Shown piece after piece: positions 1 to 8,184 of a stretch of 64,000 nucleotides of DNA. The translations under genes were made by a program, and so were the position numbers. The notes beneath the pieces were generated by a model. That model did no database searches, had not been told where the DNA came from, and saw only the letters and a list, made by a program, of their open reading frames with translations. This DNA is from Methyloversatilis universalis EHg5 (lineage in GTDB: Bacteria > Pseudomonadota > Gammaproteobacteria > Burkholderiales > Rhodocyclaceae): contig NZ_KB900539.1 in NCBI RefSeq assembly GCF_000378945.1, forward strand, positions 799,241-863,240, given 5' to 3'. Position 1 is the stretch's first letter. Every line of letters starts with the position of its first letter.

Positions 1-848
1 CGATACGCGATCTGCTGCCGCGGCTCACCACCTGGGACGTGGGCATGTGGGAAGGTTTCTGGCTCGTTTTCTACGCCAGCTTCACCTGTGTGCAGGCCGG
101 TTTCGCGCGCGAGGCGGTGTGCCAGCACATGTGTCCGTATTCGCGCTTTCAGGGCGTGATGACCGATGCGCACACCCGCCAGGTCGGCTATGACAGGCTG
201 CGCGGCGAGCCGCGCGCGTCCGCCCGCAGCGTGGGTGCCGGCGACTGCGTGGACTGCACGATCTGCGTGCAGGTGTGCCCGACCGGCATCGACATCCGCG
301 ACGGCGTGCAGTACGCCTGCATCAACTGCGGCCTGTGCGTCGATGCCTGCGACAGCGTGATGGACAGGGTGGGCCGGGCGCGCGGGCTGATCCGGTTCGC
401 CTCGGAGCATCAGCTCGCAGGTCGCGACCTGCGCCGTCCGCGAATCCGGGCTGCCGTCTATGCGGCGCTGATCGCGCTGTGCGCCGGTACCGCGCTGTGG
501 CTGCTGGCGAACCGGCCGGCGCTGCGGGTGGATGTGCTGCGTGACCGCAGCGTGCTGGCGCGCGAGGCGGCGGATGGCCGGATCGAGAACGCCTACCTGC
601 TCAAAGTGGCCAACCTGACGCGCCACGAGGTCGACTACGTCGCCCGCGTCGATGGCGTGCCGGGCGCCGCCCTCGTCGGCAGCGGCCAGCTGCGCGTGGC
701 GGCCAACAGCGTGGCCAGCCTGCGACTCACCGTGGCGGCGCCGGACGACGGCACGCTGCGCGGCGCGCAGCCGCTGGACGTCGTGGTCGCACCCCGCGGG
801 CGACCGGACGAAAGCGCCCGCGAGCGCAGCCGCTTCCTGTTCCCCTAG
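1..848 (+). CDS. ccoG: Cytochrome c oxidase accessory protein CcoG (3' part)
   Basis: This is the C-terminal part of CcoG/FixG, a membrane iron-sulfur protein needed to assemble cbb3-type cytochrome oxidase. The frame is open from base 3, so the start lies outside the window. Visible are CQHMCPYSRF, then two ferredoxin-type clusters (CVDCTICVQVCP and CINCGLCVDAC), one membrane helix (about bases 450-510), and a C-terminal beta-rich region matching the Ig-like tail of the family. It ends in TAG 10 bases before the convergent araC-type gene. Other cco genes would be expected to the left. The family assignment is firm. Confidence 0.93.
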   Translation, partial: IRDLLPRLTTWDVGMWEGFWLVFYASFTCVQAGFAREAVCQHMCPYSRFQGVMTDAHTRQVGYDRLRGEPRASARSVGAGDCVDCTICVQVCPTGIDIRDGVQYACINCGLCVDACDSVMDRVGRARGLIRFASEHQLAGRDLRRPRIRAAVYAALIALCAGTALWLLANRPALRVDVLRDRSVLAREAADGRIENAYLLKVANLTRHEVDYVARVDGVPGAALVGSGQLRVAANSVASLRLTVAAPDDGTLRGAQPLDVVVAPRGRPDESARERSRFLFP

Positions 849-858
849 GCACCGGCAC

Positions 859-1782
859 TCAGCCCGTATCCGTCACGCCGGCCGTCCGGCGCCATGCGCC
901 GGGCGACAGGCCGTAGGCGCGGCGGAAGGTGCGGGTGAGATGGCTCTGGTCGGCGAAGCCGCAGGCGCTGGCGATCTGCGCCAGCGTGAGCGGACCGCGC
1001 AGCAGCGAGTGCACCTGTTGCAGGCGGTGGGCGAGCATCCACTGCTGCGGCGTGCGACCGGTGGTTTCGAGAAAGGCGCGCGTGAAGTGGCTGCGTGACA
1101 GTCCGCAGGCCTCGGCCACGGCGGCGACCGACACGCGGTCGAAGGCGTGGGCAGCCAGGAATTCGCAGGCGATGCGGTGCTGCGCGGCAGACAGTCGGCC
1201 CGGGCGTGCAGGCCGACCTACCGCTCCGCCGTAACTGCGCAGCAGGTGCTGCTGCAGTGTCAGCATCGTTTCGTCGACAAACAGCGGCGCGGCGCAGGCC
1301 GGGTCGGTCAGCGCGGGCAGCAGAGACTGCAGTAGCGCCACGATCACCGGGTCGCGCGTACCGGGCGGTGCGCGCAGCGTGCCGCCGCCGCGCAGGCCGG
1401 CATCCCGCGCGCAGTCCTCCAGCACGGCGGCCGGCAGCTGCACGCGCACGTTGTCGAACGGCGCGTCGTGCGCGCAGCGCCATTCGTCACCCAGATGCGT
1501 GATGGCCAGCGTGCCCGCCGCGTGTCCGCCGCGGAATACCAGCCGTCCGCGTTTCCACAGCCGGTGGGCGGTGAAGTCGCGTCGCTGCACGATGACGCTG
1601 AATGCGTCGACGCAGGGAATGGGCATGCCGACGCCGAGCGGGCCGCCGTCATGGCGCATGCGCACGATGGCGGCGTCGGCCGAATGCAGCATCCACACAT
1701 GCGGGCCGGCCGGACCCGGTACGCCGTTGCGCGGCTCACGCTGGCGGTGGGGTGACCCGGCGTCATGGCCGTCCATGCTCAT
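859..1782 (-). CDS. AraC-family transcriptional regulator
   Basis: A 307-residue regulator with an N-terminal sensing half and a C-terminal AraC-type double helix-turn-helix. The typical residues VAEACGLSRSHFTRAF and IASACGFADQSHLTRTF are seen. The open frame continues upstream, but the ATG at 1782 lies just after the stop of the MFS gene (1791), so that start, or the ATG six bases later, is preferred; no strong ribosome site is visible. It is probably co-transcribed with the exporter and enzymes upstream and may control them. The ligand is unknown. Confidence 0.85.
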   Translation of the reverse strand: MSMDGHDAGSPHRQREPRNGVPGPAGPHVWMLHSADAAIVRMRHDGGPLGVGMPIPCVDAFSVIVQRRDFTAHRLWKRGRLVFRGGHAAGTLAITHLGDEWRCAHDAPFDNVRVQLPAAVLEDCARDAGLRGGGTLRAPPGTRDPVIVALLQSLLPALTDPACAAPLFVDETMLTLQQHLLRSYGGAVGRPARPGRLSAAQHRIACEFLAAHAFDRVSVAAVAEACGLSRSHFTRAFLETTGRTPQQWMLAHRLQQVHSLLRGPLTLAQIASACGFADQSHLTRTFRRAYGLSPGAWRRTAGVTDTG

Positions 1783-1790
1783 GCGGCGGC

Positions 1791-3422
1791 TCAGTGCGGG
1801 TGTGCCGGCACCGGCACCCGTGAAAGCTGCGGGTCGAGCGCGAGGAAGTGATGCACTCTCGGCCGCTCCGGCCCGACATGGAGGCGCAGCGCCTCGCCCT
1901 GCAGGTCGGCGCCCGCTTTCGATACCCGCTGATGCTGGCGCAGGTGCTCGGCCCAGGACTCGACCAGGAACCACTCGACCACGCGTTCGGGGTCTGCCGT
2001 GTCCTCGGCCACACCCCAGGCGTAGGCGCCGTCACGCCGGCGGTCGCGCGCCAGCGCATGCATGGCCTGCATGAAGGCCGGCAGATCCGGGCGGCGTACG
2101 CGGTACTCGATCTGGATCATGACCGGGCCACGGTCGTGCGCGACCGGCGCGGCGAGCAGCGGCTCCGGCCAGTGGTTGGACGGCTGCAGGTCGGCTTCGC
2201 CGGCCGGCAGGCGAAGCCGATGCGCGCCCAGCGCGACCGCCGCCAGCGCAACAGCGGCCGCCAGCAGCGTCGGCGCCACGCCCAGCTGCTGCGCAAGCAG
2301 GCCCCAGCCCAGGCTGCCCGCCGCCATCGCGCCATTGAATACCATCAGGTAGATGGCCAGCCCGCGCCCGCGCACCCAGTTCGGCAGTACCGCCTGTGCC
2401 ACGCCGTTCAGCGTGGTCAGCGCGATGATCCAGCCGGCGCCCAGCACCAGCATCAGCGGCACCGCCAGCCATTGCGGCGGCGCCAGCGACAGTGCAGCGA
2501 CGACGGTCGCGGTGAGCAGCGAGGCGAGCAGCACCTGCGCGTCCGGGCCGAGCCGCCGGCGCAGCGATGGCAGCAGCACCGCACCGGCGATCGCGCCCAC
2601 GCCCACCGCACCCAGCAGCAGGCCGTAGAAGCCCGCGCTGCCGCCCAGCATGTTGCGCGCAACCAGCGGCAGCAGCGCCCAGGCGGCGCTCGCCAGCATG
2701 AAGAACAGCGCGGCGCGCAGCAGCACCACATGCAGTTCGCGGCTGGCGCGGGCGTAGCGGATGCCGGCGCGGAAGGCGCCGAAGAACTGCTCCGGCACCG
2801 CGGCCGGTTCAGCCGCCGGCCGACGCCACCAGAGCAGTGCGGCAATCACGAACGCGTAGCTCAGCACGTCGGCGCCGTAGGCGGCGGCTGCGCCGAAGCT
2901 GGCCAGCAGCAGGCCGCCGGCGGCCGGGCCGGCAGCACGGGCGATATTCACGCCCAGTGAGTTGAGCGCCACCGCGTTCTTCAGGTCAGTACGCGGCACC
3001 AGCTCCGGCACGATGGCCTGCCATGACGGCCCCATCAGCGCGGCGCCGATGCCGCCGATGAAGGTGAGCGTGATCAGCGCGCCGACGGTCAGTGCCTGCG
3101 TCGACGCCAGCACCAGCAGCGTGACGCTGACGCAGGCCAGCAGCACCTGCACCGCGATCAGCAGCCGCCGCCGGTCCAGCGTGTCGGACAGCACGCCGGC
3201 CGGCAGCGCGAGCAGGAAGACCGGCAGCGTCGCCGCGGTCTGGATCATCGCCACCGCGGCCGGGCTGGCCGACAGTTCGGTCACCATCCAGGCGCTGGCG
3301 ACGTCGCGCATGAAGGTGCCGATATTGCCCAGCACCGTCGCGCACCACAGCACGGCGAATACCGGCTGGCGCAGCGGCGCGAAACTGCCGGCGGCCGGCG
3401 GGGAGGTCGTGTGTGTCTGCAT
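1791..3422 (-). CDS. MFS transporter (MFS_3 type) with C-terminal alpha-beta extension
   Basis: A 543-residue transporter of the enterobactin-exporter-like MFS branch. About 400 residues hold 10-12 hydrophobic helices, with the cytoplasmic signature SDTLDRRRLL after helix 2. The last 110 residues (from about 433, VMIQIEYRVRRPDLPAFM) are soluble and resemble an antibiotic-biosynthesis-monooxygenase-like alpha-beta domain, an extension known in this MFS branch. It sits between the amidohydrolase (39 bases upstream) and the AraC gene (8 bases downstream). The substrate cannot be read from sequence; export of a small molecule is likely. Confidence 0.82.
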   Translation of the reverse strand: MQTHTTSPPAAGSFAPLRQPVFAVLWCATVLGNIGTFMRDVASAWMVTELSASPAAVAMIQTAATLPVFLLALPAGVLSDTLDRRRLLIAVQVLLACVSVTLLVLASTQALTVGALITLTFIGGIGAALMGPSWQAIVPELVPRTDLKNAVALNSLGVNIARAAGPAAGGLLLASFGAAAAYGADVLSYAFVIAALLWWRRPAAEPAAVPEQFFGAFRAGIRYARASRELHVVLLRAALFFMLASAAWALLPLVARNMLGGSAGFYGLLLGAVGVGAIAGAVLLPSLRRRLGPDAQVLLASLLTATVVAALSLAPPQWLAVPLMLVLGAGWIIALTTLNGVAQAVLPNWVRGRGLAIYLMVFNGAMAAGSLGWGLLAQQLGVAPTLLAAAVALAAVALGAHRLRLPAGEADLQPSNHWPEPLLAAPVAHDRGPVMIQIEYRVRRPDLPAFMQAMHALARDRRRDGAYAWGVAEDTADPERVVEWFLVESWAEHLRQHQRVSKAGADLQGEALRLHVGPERPRVHHFLALDPQLSRVPVPAHPH

Positions 3423-3461
3423 GGCGGCGCTCCTGCCGGCGGATATGAAGAGGCGGTGTGT

Positions 3462-5345
3462 TCAGACGGCCCAGCAGGAACAGCCGAGCGCGCCCCAGAA
3501 GCTCTTGAGATCACCGGCGGGAACGCGGCTGCCCCAGGCGTCGGCATGGCTGTGGCCGTGTACGCCGCAGGCGCTGGCGCAGCCGCAGGCCGCCGCAGCC
3601 TGACGCATTGTCAGCGGCGCCGCCTTGCCGTCGCCCCAGCCGGCATAGCCGCCGAAGCGGCGCACCGGCGACCAGTCGGGCATGGCGGGCGGCGGCGCGT
3701 CGTGGTCGAGCGCGGCGAAATCGCCGGCGGCATACACCACCTTGCCGCCCACCACGGTGAGCAGCGAAGTGGTGTCGGCGATGTCGGCTTCGGCGCAGGC
3801 GAAGAAGTCGCGGTCCGGCACGATGAGGTCGGCGAACTGGCCGGCCGCGATGCGGCCCTTGCGGCCGACTTCGTTCGAGAACCAGGTCACCTTCTCGGTC
3901 CACATGCGCAGTGCGGTTTCGCGGTCCAGGCAGTTGCGCTGCGGATAGATGCGCAGGCCGCCGACGGTGCGGCCGGTGACCAGCCAGGACAGCGACACCC
4001 ACGGGTTGTACGAGGCGACCCGGGTGGCATCGGTGCCGGCCGATACGTTCACGCCCTTCTCCAGCATGCGCGCCACCGGCGGCGTGGCCTGGGCCGCATC
4101 GATGCCGTAGCGCTCGACGAAGTACTCGCCCTGGAAGGCCATGCGGTGCTGGACCGCCACGCCGCCGCCGAGCGCGGCAATGCGGTCGATCGAGCGCTCG
4201 GAAATGGTCTCGGCGTGGTCGAAGAACCAGTTCAGGCCCCGCAGCGGAATGTCTTGATTGACCCGCTCGAATACGTCGAGCGCGCGCGATATCGTTTCGT
4301 CGTAGGTTGCATGCAGTCGCCACGGCCAGCGGTTCTGCGCGAGCACGCGCACCACCTCTTCCAGCTCGCCTTCCATCTCCGGCGCGAGCTCGGGTCGCGG
4401 CTGGCGGAAGTCCTCGAAGTCGGCTGCCGAGAACACAAGCATTTCGCCGGCGCCGTTGTGGCGGAAGTAATCGCTGCCCTGCTTGTAGGTCGAGGAGGCG
4501 GTCCAGTTCAGGAAGTCCGCCTTCTCCTGGCCGGCCTTCTGCGTGAACAGGTTGTAGGCGAGCCGTATCGTGAGCTGGCCGGCATCGGCCAGTTCCTGGA
4601 TCACGCGGTAATCGTCCGGGTAGTTCTGGAAGCCACCGCCGGCGTCGATGGCGCCGGTCACGCCGAGGCGGTTCAGCTCGCGCATGAAGTGACGGGTCGA
4701 ATTCAGCTGGTATTCGTACGGCAGCTTCGGCCCCTTGGCCAGCGTCGCGTACAGGATGGCGGCATTGGGCTTGGCCAGCAGCAGGCCGGTCGGGTTGCCG
4801 GCGCTGTCGCGCGCGATCTCGCCGCCGTGCGGCGCCGGCGTGTCACGCGTGTAGCCGACTGCGCGCAACGCGGCGCCATTGAGCAGCGCGCGGTCGTATA
4901 GATGCAGCAGGAACACCGGCGTATCCGGCGCGATGGCGTTGATCTCGTCCAGCGTCGGCAGGCGCTTCTCGACGAACTGATGTTCGGTGAAGCCGCCGAC
5001 CACGCGCACCCACTGCGGCGCCGGCGTCACCGCGACCTGGCGCTTTAGCATGTCGAGCGCATCGGCCAGGCTGCGCACGCCGTCCCAGCGCAGTTCCATG
5101 TTGAAGTTCAGACCGCCGCGGATGATGTGCAGGTGATTGTCGATCAGGCCCGGCAGCACGCGCCGGCCCTTCAGGTCGATCAGGCGGGTGGCCGGTCCGG
5201 CCAGTGGCAGCACGTCTTCCTGTCGGCCGACGCGCTGGAACACGCCATCGCGGATGGCCACCGCGTCGGCTTCCGGGTTGCCGCGGTCCAGCGTGGTGAA
5301 GCGGCCGTGGTACAGGATCAGGTCGGGGTGCGATGCGTCATCCAT
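3462..5345 (-). CDS. Amidohydrolase, YtcJ-like (Amidohydro_3)
   Basis: A 627-residue metal-dependent amidohydrolase. The N-terminal LPGLIDNHLHI carries the HxH zinc motif; FDHAETIS and SAGTDATRVASYNPW near residues 360-450 supply later metal-site residues. The physiological substrate of YtcJ-like enzymes is generally unknown. Unusually, the last 45 residues are rich in Cys and His (CGCASACGVHGHSHAD and ALGCSCWAV), suggesting an extra metal-binding tail. The ATG at 5345 lies inside the end of the upstream XapX gene (8-base overlap), so the two are translationally coupled. Confidence 0.85.
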   Translation of the reverse strand: MDDASHPDLILYHGRFTTLDRGNPEADAVAIRDGVFQRVGRQEDVLPLAGPATRLIDLKGRRVLPGLIDNHLHIIRGGLNFNMELRWDGVRSLADALDMLKRQVAVTPAPQWVRVVGGFTEHQFVEKRLPTLDEINAIAPDTPVFLLHLYDRALLNGAALRAVGYTRDTPAPHGGEIARDSAGNPTGLLLAKPNAAILYATLAKGPKLPYEYQLNSTRHFMRELNRLGVTGAIDAGGGFQNYPDDYRVIQELADAGQLTIRLAYNLFTQKAGQEKADFLNWTASSTYKQGSDYFRHNGAGEMLVFSAADFEDFRQPRPELAPEMEGELEEVVRVLAQNRWPWRLHATYDETISRALDVFERVNQDIPLRGLNWFFDHAETISERSIDRIAALGGGVAVQHRMAFQGEYFVERYGIDAAQATPPVARMLEKGVNVSAGTDATRVASYNPWVSLSWLVTGRTVGGLRIYPQRNCLDRETALRMWTEKVTWFSNEVGRKGRIAAGQFADLIVPDRDFFACAEADIADTTSLLTVVGGKVVYAAGDFAALDHDAPPPAMPDWSPVRRFGGYAGWGDGKAAPLTMRQAAAACGCASACGVHGHSHADAWGSRVPAGDLKSFWGALGCSCWAV

Positions 5346-5634
5346 GGCGGTCCTCGCTCGAAGTGTGTGCGTTCAGCGTGCTGGGACACCCCTTCGGGGC
5401 GCATTCCGGCAGCTTGCCGAACATGTGTGGCCTGACCTGGTGCTGCAGCCAGCCGTGCGTGTCCGCTTCACGCTGGAACAGATGCCTGACCAGCGGCGGG
5501 ATCTGTTCGCCGGCCAGGATGCCGAGCAGCCCGGCCAGCGCGATCACCGGCGGCGCCGGCGAGCGCACGCCCAGCAGCGCATAGATCATGCCCACGAGCA
5601 GACCGACGGCAAGGGAGAGGATATAGGGCTTCAT
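5338..5634 (-). CDS. XapX-domain small membrane protein
   Basis: A 98-residue protein with two hydrophobic segments (ILSLAVGLLVGMIYALLGV, residues 5-23, and VIALAGLLGILAGEQI, about 30-46) and the RSPAPP turn between them, which is typical of XapX proteins of unknown function. The open frame extends further upstream, but the ATG at 5634 begins right before the first helix. The soluble tail contains HGWLQHQVRPHMFGKLPEC. The gene lies 16 bases after the hydrolase gene and overlaps the amidohydrolase start by 8 bases. XapX genes often sit beside isochorismatase-type hydrolases and amidohydrolases, as here. Confidence 0.8.
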   Translation of the reverse strand: MKPYILSLAVGLLVGMIYALLGVRSPAPPVIALAGLLGILAGEQIPPLVRHLFQREADTHGWLQHQVRPHMFGKLPECAPKGCPSTLNAHTSSEDRHG

Positions 5635-5650
5635 GGGCGTGCGTGCCGGC

Positions 5651-6304
5651 TCAGCCCTCGTGGGCGCCGAACATCGTCTTGGCGTAGGTGATGCCGATGC
5701 CGTAGCCACCGCCGAACTTCTTCGCGATGCCGGTCGTCATGTCGTAGGTACCGGTGCGCGCCCAGTCACGCTGCAGTTCCAGCAGGTATTGCAGCGAGGT
5801 GATCGGCCGGGCACCGGCCTGCACCATGCGTTCCATCGCGCGGTTGTGCGCCTCGACCGAAACGTCGCCACAGGCGTCGGCGATCACGTACACCTCGAAG
5901 CCCTGGTCGAGTGCAGACAGCGCCGGCCCGACGATGCACACGCTGGTCCACAGCCCGGCCAGCACGATGCGGTCCTTGCCGATCTCGTTGATGCGGCGGA
6001 TGACGGCGGCGTCCTCCCAGGTGTTCATCGACGTGCGGTCGAGCAGGGCCTGACCCGGAAAGGGCGCGGTCACCTCGTCGAACATCGGACCGGAAAAACT
6101 CTTCTCGGCCACCGTGGTGAGAATGGTCGACACCTCGAAACCGGCGGCCGCGCTGGCCACGAGGCCGGCGTTGGAGCGCAGCGTGATGGCATCGATCGAA
6201 TGGGTGGCGAAGGCCATCTGCGACTGGAAGTCGATCATGACCAGCGTGTGGTCCTGCGCGTTGAGCAGCGACGCGCCGGGCGTGGGGGTGGCGTTGATGG
6301 GCAT
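5651..6304 (-). CDS. Isochorismatase-family hydrolase (YcaC-like)
   Basis: A 217-residue cysteine hydrolase. The likely catalytic triad is Asp25 (VMIDFQSQM), Lys68 (TVAEKSFSG) and Cys123 (LWTSVCIVG). The YcaC branch hydrolyses amide-like bonds of unknown natural substrates. The ATG at 6304 is chosen because AAGGAG lies about 7 bases upstream; the longer open frame has no such site. It appears to be the first gene of the minus-strand run hydrolase, XapX, amidohydrolase, MFS, AraC, with a 134-base gap separating it from the pirin gene. Confidence 0.87.
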   Translation of the reverse strand: MPINATPTPGASLLNAQDHTLVMIDFQSQMAFATHSIDAITLRSNAGLVASAAAGFEVSTILTTVAEKSFSGPMFDEVTAPFPGQALLDRTSMNTWEDAAVIRRINEIGKDRIVLAGLWTSVCIVGPALSALDQGFEVYVIADACGDVSVEAHNRAMERMVQAGARPITSLQYLLELQRDWARTGTYDMTTGIAKKFGGGYGIGITYAKTMFGAHEG

Positions 6305-6407
6305 TGCATTCTCCTTGCTGTGAGCGGCCGGCCGGATGGCCGGACCATGAAGGCGGACACAGCCTATGCAGCGCCGATCGCCCGGTATTGAACATTTGTG
6401 CTGCAAC

Positions 6408-6435
6408 AGGCCCCGACGCCGGAGCGCCGGGGCCT
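6408..6435 (-). terminator. GC-rich hairpin downstream of the pirin gene
   Basis: AGGCCCCG and CGGGGCCT form an 8-bp stem with a 12-base loop, 3 bases after the pirin stop. There is no clear run of U on the minus-strand transcript, so it may be a weak or Rho-assisted terminator, or only a pause or stability element. Confidence 0.35.
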
Positions 6436-6438
6436 GCG

Positions 6439-7140
6439 TCAGGCTGTCGTATCGACCAGCACCAGTTCCGCATCGGCGTGCGCGGTGACGCGGATCACCG
6501 CCTCGTCGCGGATGGCCGCGCCGTCGCGGGCCTCGAGCGCCACGCCATTGACCTCGATCTGACCGCTCGCCGGTACCAGGTAGCCGTAACGGCCGGGCGC
6601 AAACCGGTATTCGGCGGTTTCACCGGCACGCAGGGTGGCGCCGAGCACGCGGGCGTCGGCACGGATGGGCAGCGCGTCGTCGTCGTTCGCCGATCCGCTG
6701 GCCAGCGCGACAAACTGGCCGGCCCGCTCGGCCCGCGGGAAGGGCTTCGCGCCCCAGGTCGGCGCCTCGCCGCGGCGGTCAGGCTCGATCCATATCTGGA
6801 AGATGCGGGTGCGACCGCGTTCCAGGTTGTATTCCGAGTGGCGAATGCCGCTGCCGGCGCTCATCACCTGCACGTCGCCCGCTTCGGTACGGCCGCGGTT
6901 GCCCAGGCTGTCCTGGTGCGTGATGGCGCCTTCGCGCACATAGGTGACGATTTCCATGTCGGCGTGTCCGTGCATCGGGAAACCGCCGCCAGCCTCTATC
7001 GTGTCGTCGTTCCAGACGCGCAGCGCGCCCCAGCTCATGCGTGCCGGGTGGTGGTACCCAGAGAACGAGAAGTGCTGGCTGGCGTCCAGCCAGCCGTGGT
7101 CGGCCTTGCCCAGTCCGTTGAATGTGCGGCGTTCGATCAT
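6439..7140 (-). CDS. Pirin family protein (bicupin)
   Basis: A 233-residue pirin. The N-terminal cupin carries the metal-binding residues in FPMHGHADMEIVTYV, with SAGSGIRHSEYN further on, as in the YhaK/YhhW group, some members of which have quercetinase activity. The ATG at 7140 is backed by AAGGAG upstream. It is divergent from the lysR gene (102 bases apart), so the regulator probably acts on it. A 566-residue open frame that continues upstream is antisense to lysR and is not the gene. Confidence 0.9.
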   Translation of the reverse strand: MIERRTFNGLGKADHGWLDASQHFSFSGYHHPARMSWGALRVWNDDTIEAGGGFPMHGHADMEIVTYVREGAITHQDSLGNRGRTEAGDVQVMSAGSGIRHSEYNLERGRTRIFQIWIEPDRRGEAPTWGAKPFPRAERAGQFVALASGSANDDDALPIRADARVLGATLRAGETAEYRFAPGRYGYLVPASGQIEVNGVALEARDGAAIRDEAVIRVTAHADAELVLVDTTA

Positions 7141-7198
7141 GAGAGGTCTCCTTGAAAGGTCGCGTTGCGATGATTCAAAGATACGCACCACAGATCGA

Positions 7199-7235
7199 AT
7201 GGAAAATGGAAAATATGGAAAACGATACTTTCCAT
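7199..7235. promoter_or_regulatory. ATGGAAA repeat array, candidate LysR operator
   Basis: Three direct copies of ATGGAAA (7199-7205, 7206-7212, 7215-7221) are followed by an inverted copy TTTCCAT (7229-7235). The last direct copy and the inverted copy form a 7-7-7 palindrome. The array lies in the spacer between pirin and lysR and ends 7 bases before the lysR start, a usual place for autoregulation and divergent control by a LysR protein. The binding itself is inferred. Confidence 0.5.
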
Positions 7236-7242
7236 TAATGCG

Positions 7243-8169
7243 ATGAAAAGACTGCCTGATCTCGAAGCGTGGGCCATCTTCGCCAAGGTTGCGGAAACCG
7301 GCTCCTTCGCCCGCGCGGCGACCGAACTGGTGCTGTCGCAGGCGACCGTGTCCAAGGCCATCACGCGACTGGAGGCACGGATGCGGACCACGCTGTTTCA
7401 CCGCACCTCGCGCCGCATGTCGCTGACCGAAAGCGGGCAGGCGGCACTGGAACGCGCCACCCGCATCCTCGACGAAGGAGAGGCGGTCGAGGCGGAAATG
7501 AGCGAACAGTCGGCCTCGCTGCGCGGACATATCCGCATCGCCGCGCCGATGTCCTTCGGCATATCGCACCTGTCGCCCGAACTGCCTGCCTTCATGCAGC
7601 GCTACCCGGAGGTGACGCTGGAGGTCAGCTTCAGCGACCAGCAGGTCGACCTGGTGGCGCAGGGTTTCGACCTCGGGCTGCGCATTGCCACGCTGGCTGA
7701 TTCCAGTCTGCTGGCACGCCGGCTGTGCACGGTGCGCATCCTGCTGGTCGGTGCGCCCGCCTACTTCGAACGACAGGGCACGCCTGCCCACCCGCGTGAC
7801 CTGGCGGAACACCGCGCACTGCATTACGCGCACACGCGCAGCACCGCTGCCGCGTGGCGCTTTCGCCACGCGCGTCATGGCGAATTCTCGATTGCGGTGC
7901 CGGTGCCGCTGCAGGTGAACAACGCCGAAGGTCTGACGCCGGCCCTGCGCGCCGGCCTCGGGCTGGCGCTGCAACCGGAGTTCCTGGTGTGGGAAGACCT
8001 GCAGTCCGGCGCACTGCGGACGGCGATGGACGACTGGCAGGTGCCGAATATCGCGCTGCACGTGGTGACGCCGCCGGGTCGTGCGCGGCCTGCGCGCGTG
8101 CAGGTGCTGATCGATTTCCTGGCGGCGCGCTTCGGCCACGCCCCGTGGGGACGCAGCGGCGACGCGTGA
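7243..8169 (+). CDS. LysR-family transcriptional regulator
   Basis: A 308-residue LysR regulator. The N-terminal winged helix-turn-helix reads [31 protein letters not shown], in which SQATVSKAI is the recognition helix, and it is followed by a periplasmic-binding-protein-like effector domain. LysR genes divergent from pirin genes are a common arrangement. The likely targets are its own gene and the pirin gene, perhaps also the hydrolase to AraC run. The ATG at 7243 is the only sensible start. The effector is unknown. Confidence 0.93.
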   Translation: MKRLPDLEAWAIFAKVAETGSFARAATELVLSQATVSKAITRLEARMRTTLFHRTSRRMSLTESGQAALERATRILDEGEAVEAEMSEQSASLRGHIRIAAPMSFGISHLSPELPAFMQRYPEVTLEVSFSDQQVDLVAQGFDLGLRIATLADSSLLARRLCTVRILLVGAPAYFERQGTPAHPRDLAEHRALHYAHTRSTAAAWRFRHARHGEFSIAVPVPLQVNNAEGLTPALRAGLGLALQPEFLVWEDLQSGALRTAMDDWQVPNIALHVVTPPGRARPARVQVLIDFLAARFGHAPWGRSGDA

Positions 8170-8184
8170 GGCGGCAGCGCTTCG

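Noticed and set aside
6439-8139. 566-residue minus-strand open frame joining pirin to more coding sequence
   Set aside because: The upstream two-thirds is antisense to lysR; the pirin gene starts at 7140 with a good ribosome site.
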